Positions 28,284-36,999 are shown, counted from the stretch's first letter. The stretch is 64,000 bases of DNA from Boudabousia liubingyangii (GCF_001907245.1 NZ_MQSU01000002.1:248001-312000), one strand, 5' to 3'. Numbers and translations: made by a program. The notes: generated by a model not told the origin, from the letters alone.

Positions 28284-29432
28284 TTGGATCATAAGCTGGA
28301 AACGCAACTCAAAGCTATTACCGCTGAAGAAATGCGCATTGCCGCTGCCGGAGTTGTGCCCCTGCCGATCGAACAAGCAGCCGTCTGGGAAGACTTCGCC
28401 GAACAGGTAGACGGGCCCCTATTCGGCCGCTACCTATGGACCGAAAACGGTAAATCCTGTGCCGTCATCGCCCTATATCGAGCCACCCTGACCGGTGGGA
28501 TTCCCTACCTCATTGCCCGACACGCCCCCGTCTGGCTCAAAGAAGCCTCGCCCGCCAGAGAAGCTGCCTTCCGTGAGGACCTAAAAGCCGAAATCAAAAA
28601 ACGCGACCCCAAGATTAGCTTCGTGCGACTTAACGCGATCTACTCGGCGCCTGACCTAGAAGAACCCCTCCAGGGCATCACCTATGACCGTACCGTCATT
28701 ATCGACTGTGGCAATGGTAAAGCAGAGAAAATCCTCCAAACCATGGACTCTGAAGGTCGCCGCGGCATCCGACGAGCCACCAAAAAACTCGCCGAGGTGG
28801 GCGCCCAAGTCTACGAAGAAACTCACCTAGACCAAAAAGACTTCCACGAATACTACGAAGTCCTAAAAGAAACCGCCCAAAGAGACGGATTCCGCCCCCA
28901 CCCCGAAAGCTACTACTGGAACTTCCTACAGACCCTCGGGGCCGAACACGCGCGACTATTTTGCGTCCGCGTCCCCGAAAGCCCCGAAGCTACCACCCCG
29001 GAAGCCGCCCAAGCGGAAGGAATCCAAATCCACGAAAGTACCGTGCGCACTCCGCAGCCAGGGAAAACAGGACCCGGCCGCCTAGTCGCCTGGGATCTAG
29101 TCACCGTCTACGACCAGCAAGCCACCGCCTTCTTCGGTGCCTCAACCACCGCAGATCGTCCCCTGCAAGCCACCTCGTACCTAGACTTCTGCACGGCTCA
29201 ACTCTTAGGATCAGAAAAAGTAAAGGGCCTTGACCTAATGGGTGCGCACTCGCCTAGAGTGCCGCAACTCTACACCGTAGGCATGTACAAGCGTCGTTTC
29301 GCCAGTCACTACACGGATATCCCCGGCGGCTGGGACATGCCCCTGCGTTCCGGTATTATGCCAGTGCTCAGGGCTGCTCTAAAGACCAAACGAGGACTCA
29401 GTAGCGTAGTCAAAAAACTACGCAAAAACTAA
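28284..29432 (+). CDS. FemAB family peptidoglycan-bridge aminoacyltransferase (FemX/MurM-like)
   Basis: A 382-residue cytoplasmic enzyme predicted to add amino acids from aminoacyl-tRNA to the peptidoglycan stem peptide of lipid II. It has two GNAT-like folds, with RRGIRRATKKLAE and the C-terminal ATSYLDFCTAQLLGSEKVKGLDLMGA region typical of FemX/MurM. No long helical-arm insertion is obvious. The frame extends upstream, but a TTG at 28284 with GAGGGGG 4 bases before it is the best supported start; the 17 upstream codons look non-coding. Which residue is transferred cannot be told. Confidence 0.82.
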   Translation: MDHKLETQLKAITAEEMRIAAAGVVPLPIEQAAVWEDFAEQVDGPLFGRYLWTENGKSCAVIALYRATLTGGIPYLIARHAPVWLKEASPAREAAFREDLKAEIKKRDPKISFVRLNAIYSAPDLEEPLQGITYDRTVIIDCGNGKAEKILQTMDSEGRRGIRRATKKLAEVGAQVYEETHLDQKDFHEYYEVLKETAQRDGFRPHPESYYWNFLQTLGAEHARLFCVRVPESPEATTPEAAQAEGIQIHESTVRTPQPGKTGPGRLVAWDLVTVYDQQATAFFGASTTADRPLQATSYLDFCTAQLLGSEKVKGLDLMGAHSPRVPQLYTVGMYKRRFASHYTDIPGGWDMPLRSGIMPVLRAALKTKRGLSSVVKKLRKN

Positions 29433-29501
29433 GCCCCAACAACTCTAGCTAACCCTTTAGCAAATGAAACACTCAAACTAGTAGGGGATAAGTGCATCAA
29501 C

Positions 29502-29522
29502 TATAATCGAACACATGTTCGA
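29502..29522 (+). promoter_or_regulatory. Leaderless promoter with overlapping LexA box for dnaE2
   Basis: TATAAT (29502-29507) is followed by 7 bases and then the ATG of dnaE2 at 29515, so transcription should begin at the start codon. A perfect LexA operator TCGAAC-N4-GTTCGA (29507-29522) covers the last base of the -10 box, the predicted start point and the first codons, so repression would be by direct occlusion. Confidence 0.85.
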
Positions 29523-32500
29523 ATATTTTGAATTGCATGCTCACAGCGCCTACTCCTTTCAAAGAGGCGCTGCCACCCCCGCACAACTGTTCGAACAAGC
29601 CCAAAAAATAGGGCTCAGCGGAATGGCCATCCTTGACCACGACGGATTCTACTCGGCACCCCAAAGCGCCCAAGCCGCACAAGAAACCGGACTAAAAGCC
29701 GCCTACGGCAGCGAGCTTACCCTCGCCAACGGGCAACATCTACCCATCCTTGTCAAAAACCTAACCGGATACCGACAACTCTCACAAAGCATCACCAAAC
29801 ACAACCTCCGTGAAACCCACAAACTAGAACCCGCCTACCAACTAGAAGAAATCGCCCAAAACTCCCAAAACTGGCTCATCCTCACCGGCACCCAACACGG
29901 CCCCCTCAACGCCCTCTGGGAAAGCCCCATCCAAACCGAAAAAGTCGAAACCCAACTAAAACACCTACTCAACTATTTTTCCCTCGAACAAATCGCCCTC
30001 GAACTCACCCTCCAAAACCGGCCAGGCGACCCCCAAAGAGCCCGCACCCTACAAAAACTCGCCCACAAATACCACCTACCACTAGTAGCCACCGGAGTCA
30101 TCGAAGGCAGTCACATCGAACAACGCCCGCTCCTCGATATCCTGCACGCCTGCCGTCTCCGCCAACCCCTAAACCAAGCCGAAGCCTACTTACCCGCCAC
30201 CCGCGGCATCCTCCAAAGCCCCCAAAAACTTGCCGAACTATACCAAAATCACCCCAACGCCCTCGCTAACGCCTACCACCTAGGGCAAGAAATCGCCCTT
30301 GACCTAAAACTCCTAGCCCCCAAACTACCCAAAGTACAAGCCGGAAATGACCACACCAAACTACGCGAACTAGTCAAACTAGGCGCCCAACAACGCTATG
30401 GAAGCACAGCGGAAAACCCCAAAGCCTACCAAGTAATCGAACACGAACTAAAAATCATCGAACAACTAGACTTCCCCGGATACTTCCTGATCGTCGCCGA
30501 CATCGTCCAATACTGCCAATCACAAGGAATCCTTTGCCAAGGTAGAGGCTCAGCCGCTAACTCAGCCGTCTGCTATGCCCTAGGAATTACCGCCGTAGAC
30601 GCCGTCAAACACCAAATGATGTTCGAAAGATTCCTCTCACCCCTCAGAAACGAACCACCAGACATCGACCTAGACATTGAATCCGGGCACCGAGAAAACG
30701 TCATCCAGTACGTCTACCAAAAATACGGACGCGACAAAGCCGCCCTAGTCGCCAACGTCATCACCTACCGCTCTCGACTAGCACTCAAAGAAACCGCCTT
30801 CGCCCTTGGGTACCCACCCGCCTGGGCCGAAAAAATCTGCGCTGAAGACCGTCGTGCCCTACATCGCTCAGACAATCAACTACCGCCGCAACTAGCCCAA
30901 AGAGCTAAGGAGCTACTCAACCTGCCCCGACACCTAGGTATTCATCCAGGCGGAATGGTCCTAGCAGACCGACCACTAGCAGAAATCGGCCCCCTCCAGT
31001 GGGCCACCATGCCCGGCCGAACCGTCCTCCAATGGGACAAAGAAGACTGTGCCCAAATCGGCCTAGTCAAATTCGACCTACTAGGCCTAGGCATGCTCAC
31101 CGTCCTCAGAAAAAGCTTCGACCAACTCCAAAAACAAGGCGTCAAAACCAAAGACGGAAAACCCCTAGGCCTACACAACCTAGACACGGAAGACCCCAAA
31201 GTCTACGACCTATTATGTGCGGCAGACACCATTGGCGTCTTCCAAGTCGAATCACGTGCCCAAATGAATACTCTGCCGCGCCTGCGGCCCCGGTGCTTCT
31301 ACGACATAGTCGTGCAGGTAGCACTAATTCGTCCCGGACCAATTCAAGGTGGGGCTGTCAATCCCTACCTTCGTCGGCGACAAGGGCGCGAACCGGTTAC
31401 CTATTTGCATGAATCCCTCCGGCCCGCCCTTGAAAAGACCCTTGGGGTGCCCCTATTCCAAGAACAACTAATGAAAATCGCTATGGAAAGTGCCGGCTTT
31501 AGTGCCACCCAAGCGGATCAACTGCGACGCGCCCTCGGCGCTAAAAGGTGCCAAGAAAAAATGGCAGAACTGCGTGAACCGTTAATGTCTGGAATGCGGC
31601 AAAAAGGAATTAAGCAAGCAGCAGCTGAACAGATCTACCATCAGCTCTCTTCCTTCGCACAATACGGATTCCCCGAATCGCACGCCTTCAGCTTCGCCTA
31701 TATTGTCTTTGCTTCCGCGTGGCTAAAAGTGCATTATCCAGAGCTTTTCTATGCCTCATTACTCTCTAGTCAACCGCTGGGATTTTACTCTTCAGCTTCA
31801 CTAGTCAATGATGCAAAAAGACACGGAGTAAAGGTCTCGCCACCCTGTGTGAATGGTTCAGCAGAAGAGACTATAGCACTTGAAAATGGGACGGCAGAAA
31901 GTACTTGTTGTCAGGCGCCAAAGCAATGGGTGCAACTGGGACTAGCGGAAATTAAGGGCCTAAAACAGGCAACTATTAAAAGGATTCTAACAGCCCGCGC
32001 AGAAGGTCAATATGGCAGCCTATTCGACTTAGTTAGTAGGGCCAAACTGAGCAGTAAAGAAATCAAACTACTAGCCACTGCCGGGGCCCTTAACCACCTA
32101 GGTTGCGATCAGCGTAGTGGTATCTGGGCTTCTGGAACTACCTTGATTGGCGAACCAGTAGGGGAGGAATGGTACCAACCAGTGCTGCCCGGATGTGAGC
32201 TTTTCCTGCCGCCGCCCCAGACTTTGAAAGTCCCCAGCCCGGCCGAATTAGTCGCTAGTGATTATCGCAGTACTGGTCTCAGCACCAGGGCGCACCCGTT
32301 AGAACTAGTGCGCCCGGTACTGCCAGCAGAGCAGATCTTAAAGATTTCACAACTTTCGACTCTGAGCTCAGGGACTAGAGCTAAGGTGGCAGGCCTAATT
32401 ACTCACCGGCAAAAACCTATGACGGCGCAGGGAATCATCTTCTTATCTTTAGAGGATGAAACCGGGGCCTTAAACGTGCTGTGCTCGCCCGGCTTTTGGG

Positions 32501-32646
32501 CCCGATACCGTCAGGTTTTAGGATTTAAAAACGGGGTTATTCTGCGTGGTCAGTGTGAGTATGATCAGGGTGCTTTAGTGCTTTTGGCTGATTGGGCGCA
32601 AGAGCTGAAGCTGCCGATTTCGAGCCGTTCAAGAGACTTCCGTTAA
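29515..32646 (+). CDS. dnaE2: Error-prone DNA polymerase III alpha homologue
   Basis: A C-family polymerase that copies past lesions with ImuA'/ImuB during SOS mutagenesis. The N-terminal PHP domain begins ELHAHSAYSF, the polymerase palm has the catalytic PDIDLD (about residues 382-387), the tail holds an OB-fold region, and the 1043-residue length is typical of DnaE2 rather than replicative DnaE. The start ATG lies inside its own LexA operator, so there is no leader or ribosome site. The first 1,740 bases are extremely C/A rich on the + strand, while the rest has ordinary composition. The last 110 bases overlap the opposing transporter gene. Confidence 0.92.
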   Translation: MFEYFELHAHSAYSFQRGAATPAQLFEQAQKIGLSGMAILDHDGFYSAPQSAQAAQETGLKAAYGSELTLANGQHLPILVKNLTGYRQLSQSITKHNLRETHKLEPAYQLEEIAQNSQNWLILTGTQHGPLNALWESPIQTEKVETQLKHLLNYFSLEQIALELTLQNRPGDPQRARTLQKLAHKYHLPLVATGVIEGSHIEQRPLLDILHACRLRQPLNQAEAYLPATRGILQSPQKLAELYQNHPNALANAYHLGQEIALDLKLLAPKLPKVQAGNDHTKLRELVKLGAQQRYGSTAENPKAYQVIEHELKIIEQLDFPGYFLIVADIVQYCQSQGILCQGRGSAANSAVCYALGITAVDAVKHQMMFERFLSPLRNEPPDIDLDIESGHRENVIQYVYQKYGRDKAALVANVITYRSRLALKETAFALGYPPAWAEKICAEDRRALHRSDNQLPPQLAQRAKELLNLPRHLGIHPGGMVLADRPLAEIGPLQWATMPGRTVLQWDKEDCAQIGLVKFDLLGLGMLTVLRKSFDQLQKQGVKTKDGKPLGLHNLDTEDPKVYDLLCAADTIGVFQVESRAQMNTLPRLRPRCFYDIVVQVALIRPGPIQGGAVNPYLRRRQGREPVTYLHESLRPALEKTLGVPLFQEQLMKIAMESAGFSATQADQLRRALGAKRCQEKMAELREPLMSGMRQKGIKQAAAEQIYHQLSSFAQYGFPESHAFSFAYIVFASAWLKVHYPELFYASLLSSQPLGFYSSASLVNDAKRHGVKVSPPCVNGSAEETIALENGTAESTCCQAPKQWVQLGLAEIKGLKQATIKRILTARAEGQYGSLFDLVSRAKLSSKEIKLLATAGALNHLGCDQRSGIWASGTTLIGEPVGEEWYQPVLPGCELFLPPPQTLKVPSPAELVASDYRSTGLSTRAHPLELVRPVLPAEQILKISQLSTLSSGTRAKVAGLITHRQKPMTAQGIIFLSLEDETGALNVLCSPGFWARYRQVLGFKNGVILRGQCEYDQGALVLLADWAQELKLPISSRSRDFR

Positions 32647-33949
32647 CTGACTTCGGCTTAGAAGCAGAGACCGGTTTTTTAAGAGTGGGAACAAAATCCT
32701 TGAAGGATGGTAAGGCGCCAATCAGAGGCGGATCGATATGCCGCAATTCCGCGTAAACCGACCAGATGACAGCGAGGATCGGAATGATAATAACGGCACC
32801 CAACAGGCCGCCGAGGAAGGTACCTGCGGTTACCGCCAAACCTACTACCATGGGGTGCAAACTAACCTGGTGAGCCATGATCAGAGGCTGCAAGATCTGT
32901 CCCTCAATTTGGCCAATCAGGAAGATCCCCACACCGACAATAAGGGCCGTGATCGCACCCTTAGTAGCTAGGGCTACAACCATGGCAACACTCATCGAAA
33001 TAGGGGCACCAATCAAGGGAATAAAAGCACCGATAAGCACGATGACGGAAAGCGGAGCAGCAAGTGGGATGCTTAATATCGTCAAGAAAACCAGCACCAA
33101 AAGTGCGTCGGTAGCTGCAATAATCATGGTTCCACGGGCGTAACCCGCAAAGGTATTCCAGCCAACGATTGCGGCATGGTGGGTCTTTGCGCGGTAACGA
33201 TGAGGGAGCTGATTGAGACACCAGCGCCACATCTTTTCGCCGGAATTCAGCGTAAATACGGAAACAAATACGGCTAGGGCGAAGACGGTTAATCCTAGTC
33301 CAACCGCGGCAGCGTTGGAGGCAATTTGCCCGGCAAACTCGCCTGAATGTTCCGCCACGAACTGGAGGTATTCGTAGAGTTTTTGTTGGAACCAGTTTTC
33401 TAGTTTCGCGACCTTGAAATACTGGTTAATCGAGGGGCGATCTAGATAGTCGATGATCTGGTTGATACCGTAGCCAAACTGGGCCAGTAGCGAAGTCCAA
33501 GTTCCAGCTACAGAGGTAATCACGTAAATTACTAGGCCGACGATTAGCCCAAGGGACCCAATGATTGAAAGAAAGACGCTTAGGGGCCGAGGTAGAAAAC
33601 GCGATAGGGCATTAACGATCGGGTTCAGAATGGTGGTAAATAGGAGTCCCAGGAATACTGCGAAAAAGACTGCCTGGAGCTGGACCACTGAGTCGATTAG
33701 CCACCAAAGCAAGACGAAAATGCCGATTAATAACCAGGCGTCAATCCCGGCACGAAGTAACCAGTGCGGGGCGTAAGAGGCTAGGCCAAAAGACTTTTCT
33801 GTGGTGTGGTGTCGTCGCGGGCGGGAACGTTTCTTAGCTTTGGTTGAGACCGCTGAACTCTTCGTGGGGCGACGTCCAATTTTTGACGAGTTCGCTTGGG
33901 CAAGACGATTAGATGAACTCGGGTTAGTGTTTTTCATCTGGACAGGCAC
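32537..33949 (-). CDS. AI-2E family transporter
   Basis: A 470-residue polytopic membrane protein of the PerM/YdiK/TqsA family, members of which export small molecules such as autoinducer-2 or act in ion homeostasis. A basic, Ser-rich cytoplasmic N-terminus of about 60 residues precedes paired membrane segments. The FIPLIGAPIS segment and the last two hydrophobic blocks (VGLAVTAGTFLGGLLGAVIIIPILAV) are typical. The soluble Lys/Ser-rich tail is encoded antisense to the end of dnaE2. GTG (33949) or ATG (33937) could be the start; neither has ideal spacing to AGGAAGG. The substrate is unknown. Confidence 0.85.
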   Translation of the reverse strand: MPVQMKNTNPSSSNRLAQANSSKIGRRPTKSSAVSTKAKKRSRPRRHHTTEKSFGLASYAPHWLLRAGIDAWLLIGIFVLLWWLIDSVVQLQAVFFAVFLGLLFTTILNPIVNALSRFLPRPLSVFLSIIGSLGLIVGLVIYVITSVAGTWTSLLAQFGYGINQIIDYLDRPSINQYFKVAKLENWFQQKLYEYLQFVAEHSGEFAGQIASNAAAVGLGLTVFALAVFVSVFTLNSGEKMWRWCLNQLPHRYRAKTHHAAIVGWNTFAGYARGTMIIAATDALLVLVFLTILSIPLAAPLSVIVLIGAFIPLIGAPISMSVAMVVALATKGAITALIVGVGIFLIGQIEGQILQPLIMAHQVSLHPMVVGLAVTAGTFLGGLLGAVIIIPILAVIWSVYAELRHIDPPLIGALPSFKDFVPTLKKPVSASKPKSVNGSLLNGSKSAASALAPNQPKALKHPDHTHTDHAE

Positions 33950-34092
33950 CCCCTTCCTACAGCTCGATACTCTTCGATAATGCTAGCTAAATAGTAGTGT
34001 ACTTTTAGACATGGCACGCCGTCTAAAGGGTTTGATTTGCGCATTCAAGGCACCGGGTGCTAACCTTTTGCAGTCGCAAAAGCTGACCACCT

Positions 34093-34180
34093 GCGCGGGT
34101 GGCGGAATAGGCAGACGCGCTAGCTTGAGGTGCTAGTTCCCACATATTCGGGAGTGGGGGTTCAAGTCCCCCTCCGCGCA
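34093..34180 (+). tRNA. tRNA-Leu (anticodon GAG)
   Basis: An 88-base class II tRNA. The acceptor stem GCGCGGG pairs with TCCGCGC, and the anticodon stem CTAGC/GCTAG encloses loop TTGAGGT with anticodon GAG (reads CUC). A long variable arm and a TTCAAGT T-loop are present. The discriminator is A and the CCA is not fully encoded. It is followed by an intrinsic terminator. Confidence 0.95.
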
Positions 34181-34186
34181 CAGATA

Positions 34187-34216
34187 CCCCGGCTCACTGA
34201 GCCGGGGTTTTATTTT
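34187..34216 (+). terminator. Terminator of tRNA-Leu(GAG)
   Basis: A GC-rich inverted repeat (CCCCGGCTCA with TGAGCCGGGG) followed by TTTTATTTT, 6 bases after the tRNA. Confidence 0.9.
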
Positions 34217-34254
34217 GCTTTCTAAAACTACTCTGATAATTCGCTTTACTTAGG

Positions 34255-34260
34255 TATAGT
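34255..34260 (+). promoter_or_regulatory. -10 box of probable leaderless transcript (GNAT fusion)
   Basis: TATAGT lies 6 bases before the ATG at 34267, and there is no Shine-Dalgarno sequence. This fits transcription starting at or next to the start codon. Confidence 0.5.
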
Positions 34261-34266
34261 TAAAGC

Positions 34267-35349
34267 ATGGCTTTAAGACTAGAAACTCCACGTTTAATCC
34301 TTCAGACTCCCAAAGAAGCAGATATTCCCGCAATTGTGGCCGGAATTGATGAGGAAGTCTTAATGTGGACTTCCGTTCCTAGCCCCTATACCGAAGAAGC
34401 AGCCAGTTGGTTTGTTAATACTCACGTTCCAGAAGTCCAGACGACCGGTGGTCAGGTCCTAGGTATCTACGTAAAAGACGGCGTCTTAGGTGAAGAGATC
34501 GACTCGAAGTACCTTTTGGGTACGGTTGAATTTCGGCAAAAGAGCAACTTTGAGGGTGGTATTGGCTGTTGGCTGGCACCTGAAGCTCGTCATCACGGCA
34601 TTATGACCGAAGCGCTAAGGGCACTTTTGACGTGGGCTTTTAGCAACACTGATATTGATCGTGTTGAGTATCATGCGGCAGCAGAGAACTGGGACTCTCG
34701 TCGAGTAGCTTGGGCCTGTGGATTCAGGCATGAGGGTATCTCCCGTAAAGCCTTACCGGCTAGCCCTGAGCGGATTGCGCGTGGGGGAGACCCCGTAATC
34801 GATCGCGTCACCCTCTCGATTCTGAAGGGCGATCCGATGGAGGCAAAGACCCCTTGGTATGGGCCTTTGCCGGGGCAACCGAAGGGCCCAGTGCTGGCTG
34901 ATTCTAACCGTCCCGATGATCTAGTTCGTCAGTTCCATGACACCTATGAGTGTCCTATTTTGCTTTCCCCGACGCTAGAAACTGATCGCCTAGGTATGCG
35001 TATGGATCTAATCCTCGAGGAAGCTTGCGAACTGGTCGGCGCAGTCTATGGTCCCCAAGCTCGCGCACACTTAGAATCCGCTTGGCAGGAAGCTAAGGGG
35101 ATGGATGAAGCCGAACGTGATGTGGTCGAGACTGCCGACGCGCTTGCTGACTTGGTATATGTGATTTACGGCATGGCCTTGGAAACCGGTATTGATCTAC
35201 CGGCAGTGCTATCCCAGGTTCAGGCTTCTAACCTTTCTAAACTAGATGCTGATGGCACCGTAATTAAACGGGAAGATGGCAAGGTTCTGAAGGGTCCAAA
35301 CTTTTTCCGTCCACAGGTGGCGAAAGTCTTAGGGATATCCCGCGACTAG
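34267..35349 (+). CDS. GNAT acetyltransferase fused to a MazG/PRA-PH-like NTP pyrophosphohydrolase
   Basis: A 360-residue two-domain protein. Residues 1-185 are a RimJ-like GNAT domain (start RLETPRLIL, acetyl-CoA region near residue 100 with GCWLAPEARHHGIMTEA, and ENWDSRRVAWACGF). Residues about 215-355 are an all-alpha NTP pyrophosphohydrolase-like domain with EEACE near residue 250 and ETADALAD near 287, the paired acidic motifs that bind magnesium in MazG/PRA-PH enzymes. A Pro-rich linker joins them, with no stop or frame break. The first domain probably acetylates a protein or small molecule and the second cleaves a nucleotide; their joint role is unknown. The gene is probably transcribed leaderless. 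Confidence 0.8.
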   Translation: MALRLETPRLILQTPKEADIPAIVAGIDEEVLMWTSVPSPYTEEAASWFVNTHVPEVQTTGGQVLGIYVKDGVLGEEIDSKYLLGTVEFRQKSNFEGGIGCWLAPEARHHGIMTEALRALLTWAFSNTDIDRVEYHAAAENWDSRRVAWACGFRHEGISRKALPASPERIARGGDPVIDRVTLSILKGDPMEAKTPWYGPLPGQPKGPVLADSNRPDDLVRQFHDTYECPILLSPTLETDRLGMRMDLILEEACELVGAVYGPQARAHLESAWQEAKGMDEAERDVVETADALADLVYVIYGMALETGIDLPAVLSQVQASNLSKLDADGTVIKREDGKVLKGPNFFRPQVAKVLGISRD

Positions 35350-35405
35350 AGCACTTTCGTGGCACAATAAAACCTAAGTTCAAAACGTGAAAGGTACCTA
35401 ATTTT

Positions 35406-36500
35406 ATGGCACGTGTAGTTGTAGTTGGTGGCGGTTACGGTGGTATTACCGTTGCCGGCGGCCTCGATGATATTGCAGACGTAACCCTAGTTGAGCAGAA
35501 GGATCAGTTCGTTCACCACGCAGCTGCACTTCGCGCCGCAGTCGATCCAGTTTGGTCCCGGGCTATCTTTATGCCGTACAACCGACTTCTACGTAATGGC
35601 CAGGTTGTAAATGCGCCCGCCATGGGCGTGGAGGGCAACAAGGTCCTAGTTGCCGGTCATGACCCGATTGAAGCTGACTACATTGTTTTTGCTACTGGTT
35701 CCACCTACCCCTATCCGGCCAAGCACATGGTCTCCCGCTCCGCAGTAGCCTTGGCTCGCTTGGATCAGACTCGTGAAAACCTCAAGGATGCCCAGAAAGT
35801 CTTGCTAGTCGGCGTTGGTACCGTGGGCATCGAATTCGCCGGCGAACTCTCAAGCGCCTACCCCGATCTAGAGATCATCATGGTTGAAAAGGCCGATCAG
35901 ATCCTCTCAACCCACGACTACACCGATGAACTACGCGAAATCATCAGCAAGCAACTCGAGGAACGCGGCATTAAGGTTCTAACTGGTGCCGGACTGGCAT
36001 ACCAGCCACCGATCGACATGGGTGCGCTTTCTCGTTTCCAGGTTGAAACTACCGCCGGTGAAAAGATCGAAGCTGACATGTGGTTCCAGTGCTATGGTTC
36101 CCAGACTGCCTCCGGCTATCTAACCCGCGAGTTCTCTGATGTGCTTCGTCCCAATGGTCAGATCGAGGTTGATAAGTACCTACGCGTCAAGGGGCGTGAG
36201 AACGTCTACGCGGTTGGCGATATCACCAACGTTGACGAATCTAAGCGCGCTGACGCCGCACGTGCACATGCCCGCGTGGTGGTAGCTAATATCCGTGACC
36301 AGATTGAAGGACGTTCTCCTTCCACCACCTACTCAGCTGGTAAGGAATGGGTCATTTTGCCCCTCGGCCCTGAAGGCGGTGCTTCTCAGCTGGTCGAGCC
36401 CGATGGCTCAGTGAAGATCGTCGGTGCGGAAGAAACTGCTCAGATTAAGGGCACTGACCTAATGGTGTCCATGATCCGCTCGCAGTTGCGTCTACCGTGA
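35406..36500 (+). CDS. FAD-dependent NAD(P)H oxidoreductase (NDH-2/AIF-like)
   Basis: A 364-residue flavoprotein with an N-terminal FAD-binding GGGYGG motif (8-13), a NAD-binding GVGTVGIEFAGE motif near residue 139 and the YAVGDITN flavin motif near residue 275. It resembles type 2 NADH dehydrogenases and FSP1/AIFM2-like quinone reductases but has no obvious membrane anchor beyond the C-terminal MVSMIRSQLRLP amphipathic stretch. The CxxC of thioredoxin reductases is absent. The electron acceptor is unknown. A strong terminator follows. Confidence 0.82.
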   Translation: MARVVVVGGGYGGITVAGGLDDIADVTLVEQKDQFVHHAAALRAAVDPVWSRAIFMPYNRLLRNGQVVNAPAMGVEGNKVLVAGHDPIEADYIVFATGSTYPYPAKHMVSRSAVALARLDQTRENLKDAQKVLLVGVGTVGIEFAGELSSAYPDLEIIMVEKADQILSTHDYTDELREIISKQLEERGIKVLTGAGLAYQPPIDMGALSRFQVETTAGEKIEADMWFQCYGSQTASGYLTREFSDVLRPNGQIEVDKYLRVKGRENVYAVGDITNVDESKRADAARAHARVVVANIRDQIEGRSPSTTYSAGKEWVILPLGPEGGASQLVEPDGSVKIVGAEETAQIKGTDLMVSMIRSQLRLP

Positions 36501-36535
36501 TCTTGATTGCTTAATACAAACTAAAAATAGCGATT

Positions 36536-36560
36536 AACCCCCGATTTCGGGGGTTTTTCG
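36536..36560 (+). terminator. Terminator of FAD oxidoreductase gene
   Basis: A 9-base-pair stem (AACCCCCGA with TCGGGGGTT) with a short loop, followed by TTTTTCGTTTT. Confidence 0.9.
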
Positions 36561-36637
36561 TTTTAGTGGCAAAATCGTTATCAAATGTGGACTCAGTTCA
36601 GGCCACTAACAGAGGTTTTTCCCGCTAGACTCAAACC

Positions 36638-36979
36638 ATGGCTAATAAACCGCAGCTCGCACTGGAAAAACTGATCAATGCGCTAGAGAATCATCTGGAA
36701 ATCGCCAGCTCTGATTTGCCGCTAGAAGACCTAGAGGCAGCGGAACTGGCCTTACGTGATGCCTTCTTCACCTACGATGATGTCCTCTTTACCGCCTATG
36801 AGGTTGAGCTTCCCTTCGATATGATCACCGATGATGATGATCTAGACGAAGACGATGATGATCTTGACGACGTTGTCCTGCTGGATGACGAAGACGATGA
36901 AGATGATGAAGACGAAGAAGATAATGATGAGGATTACTTTTTAATCGACGAGGATGACGAAGACGACGACGAGGACTAA
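36638..36979 (+). CDS. Highly acidic small protein of unknown function
   Basis: A 113-residue protein. Residues 1-65 are an ordinary helical-looking domain (QLALEKLINALENHLEIAS, ending AYEVELPFDM). Most of residues 66-113 are Asp or Glu, interrupted by short hydrophobic patches (VVLL and YFLI). There is no signal peptide. TAGACT lies 6 bases before the ATG. The tail may mimic DNA or bind basic proteins or metals, but nothing proves a role. uppP begins 20 bases downstream, so the two may share a transcript. Confidence 0.65.
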   Translation: MANKPQLALEKLINALENHLEIASSDLPLEDLEAAELALRDAFFTYDDVLFTAYEVELPFDMITDDDDLDEDDDDLDDVVLLDDEDDEDDEDEEDNDEDYFLIDEDDEDDDED

Positions 36980-36999
36980 CAACCGTTAAGCTGGTGCGT

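Noticed and set aside
29585-29600. Another GTTCGAAC sequence within dnaE2
   Set aside because: The half-sites are in the wrong order and spacing for the TCGAAC-N4-GTTCGA LexA consensus, so it was not called an operator.
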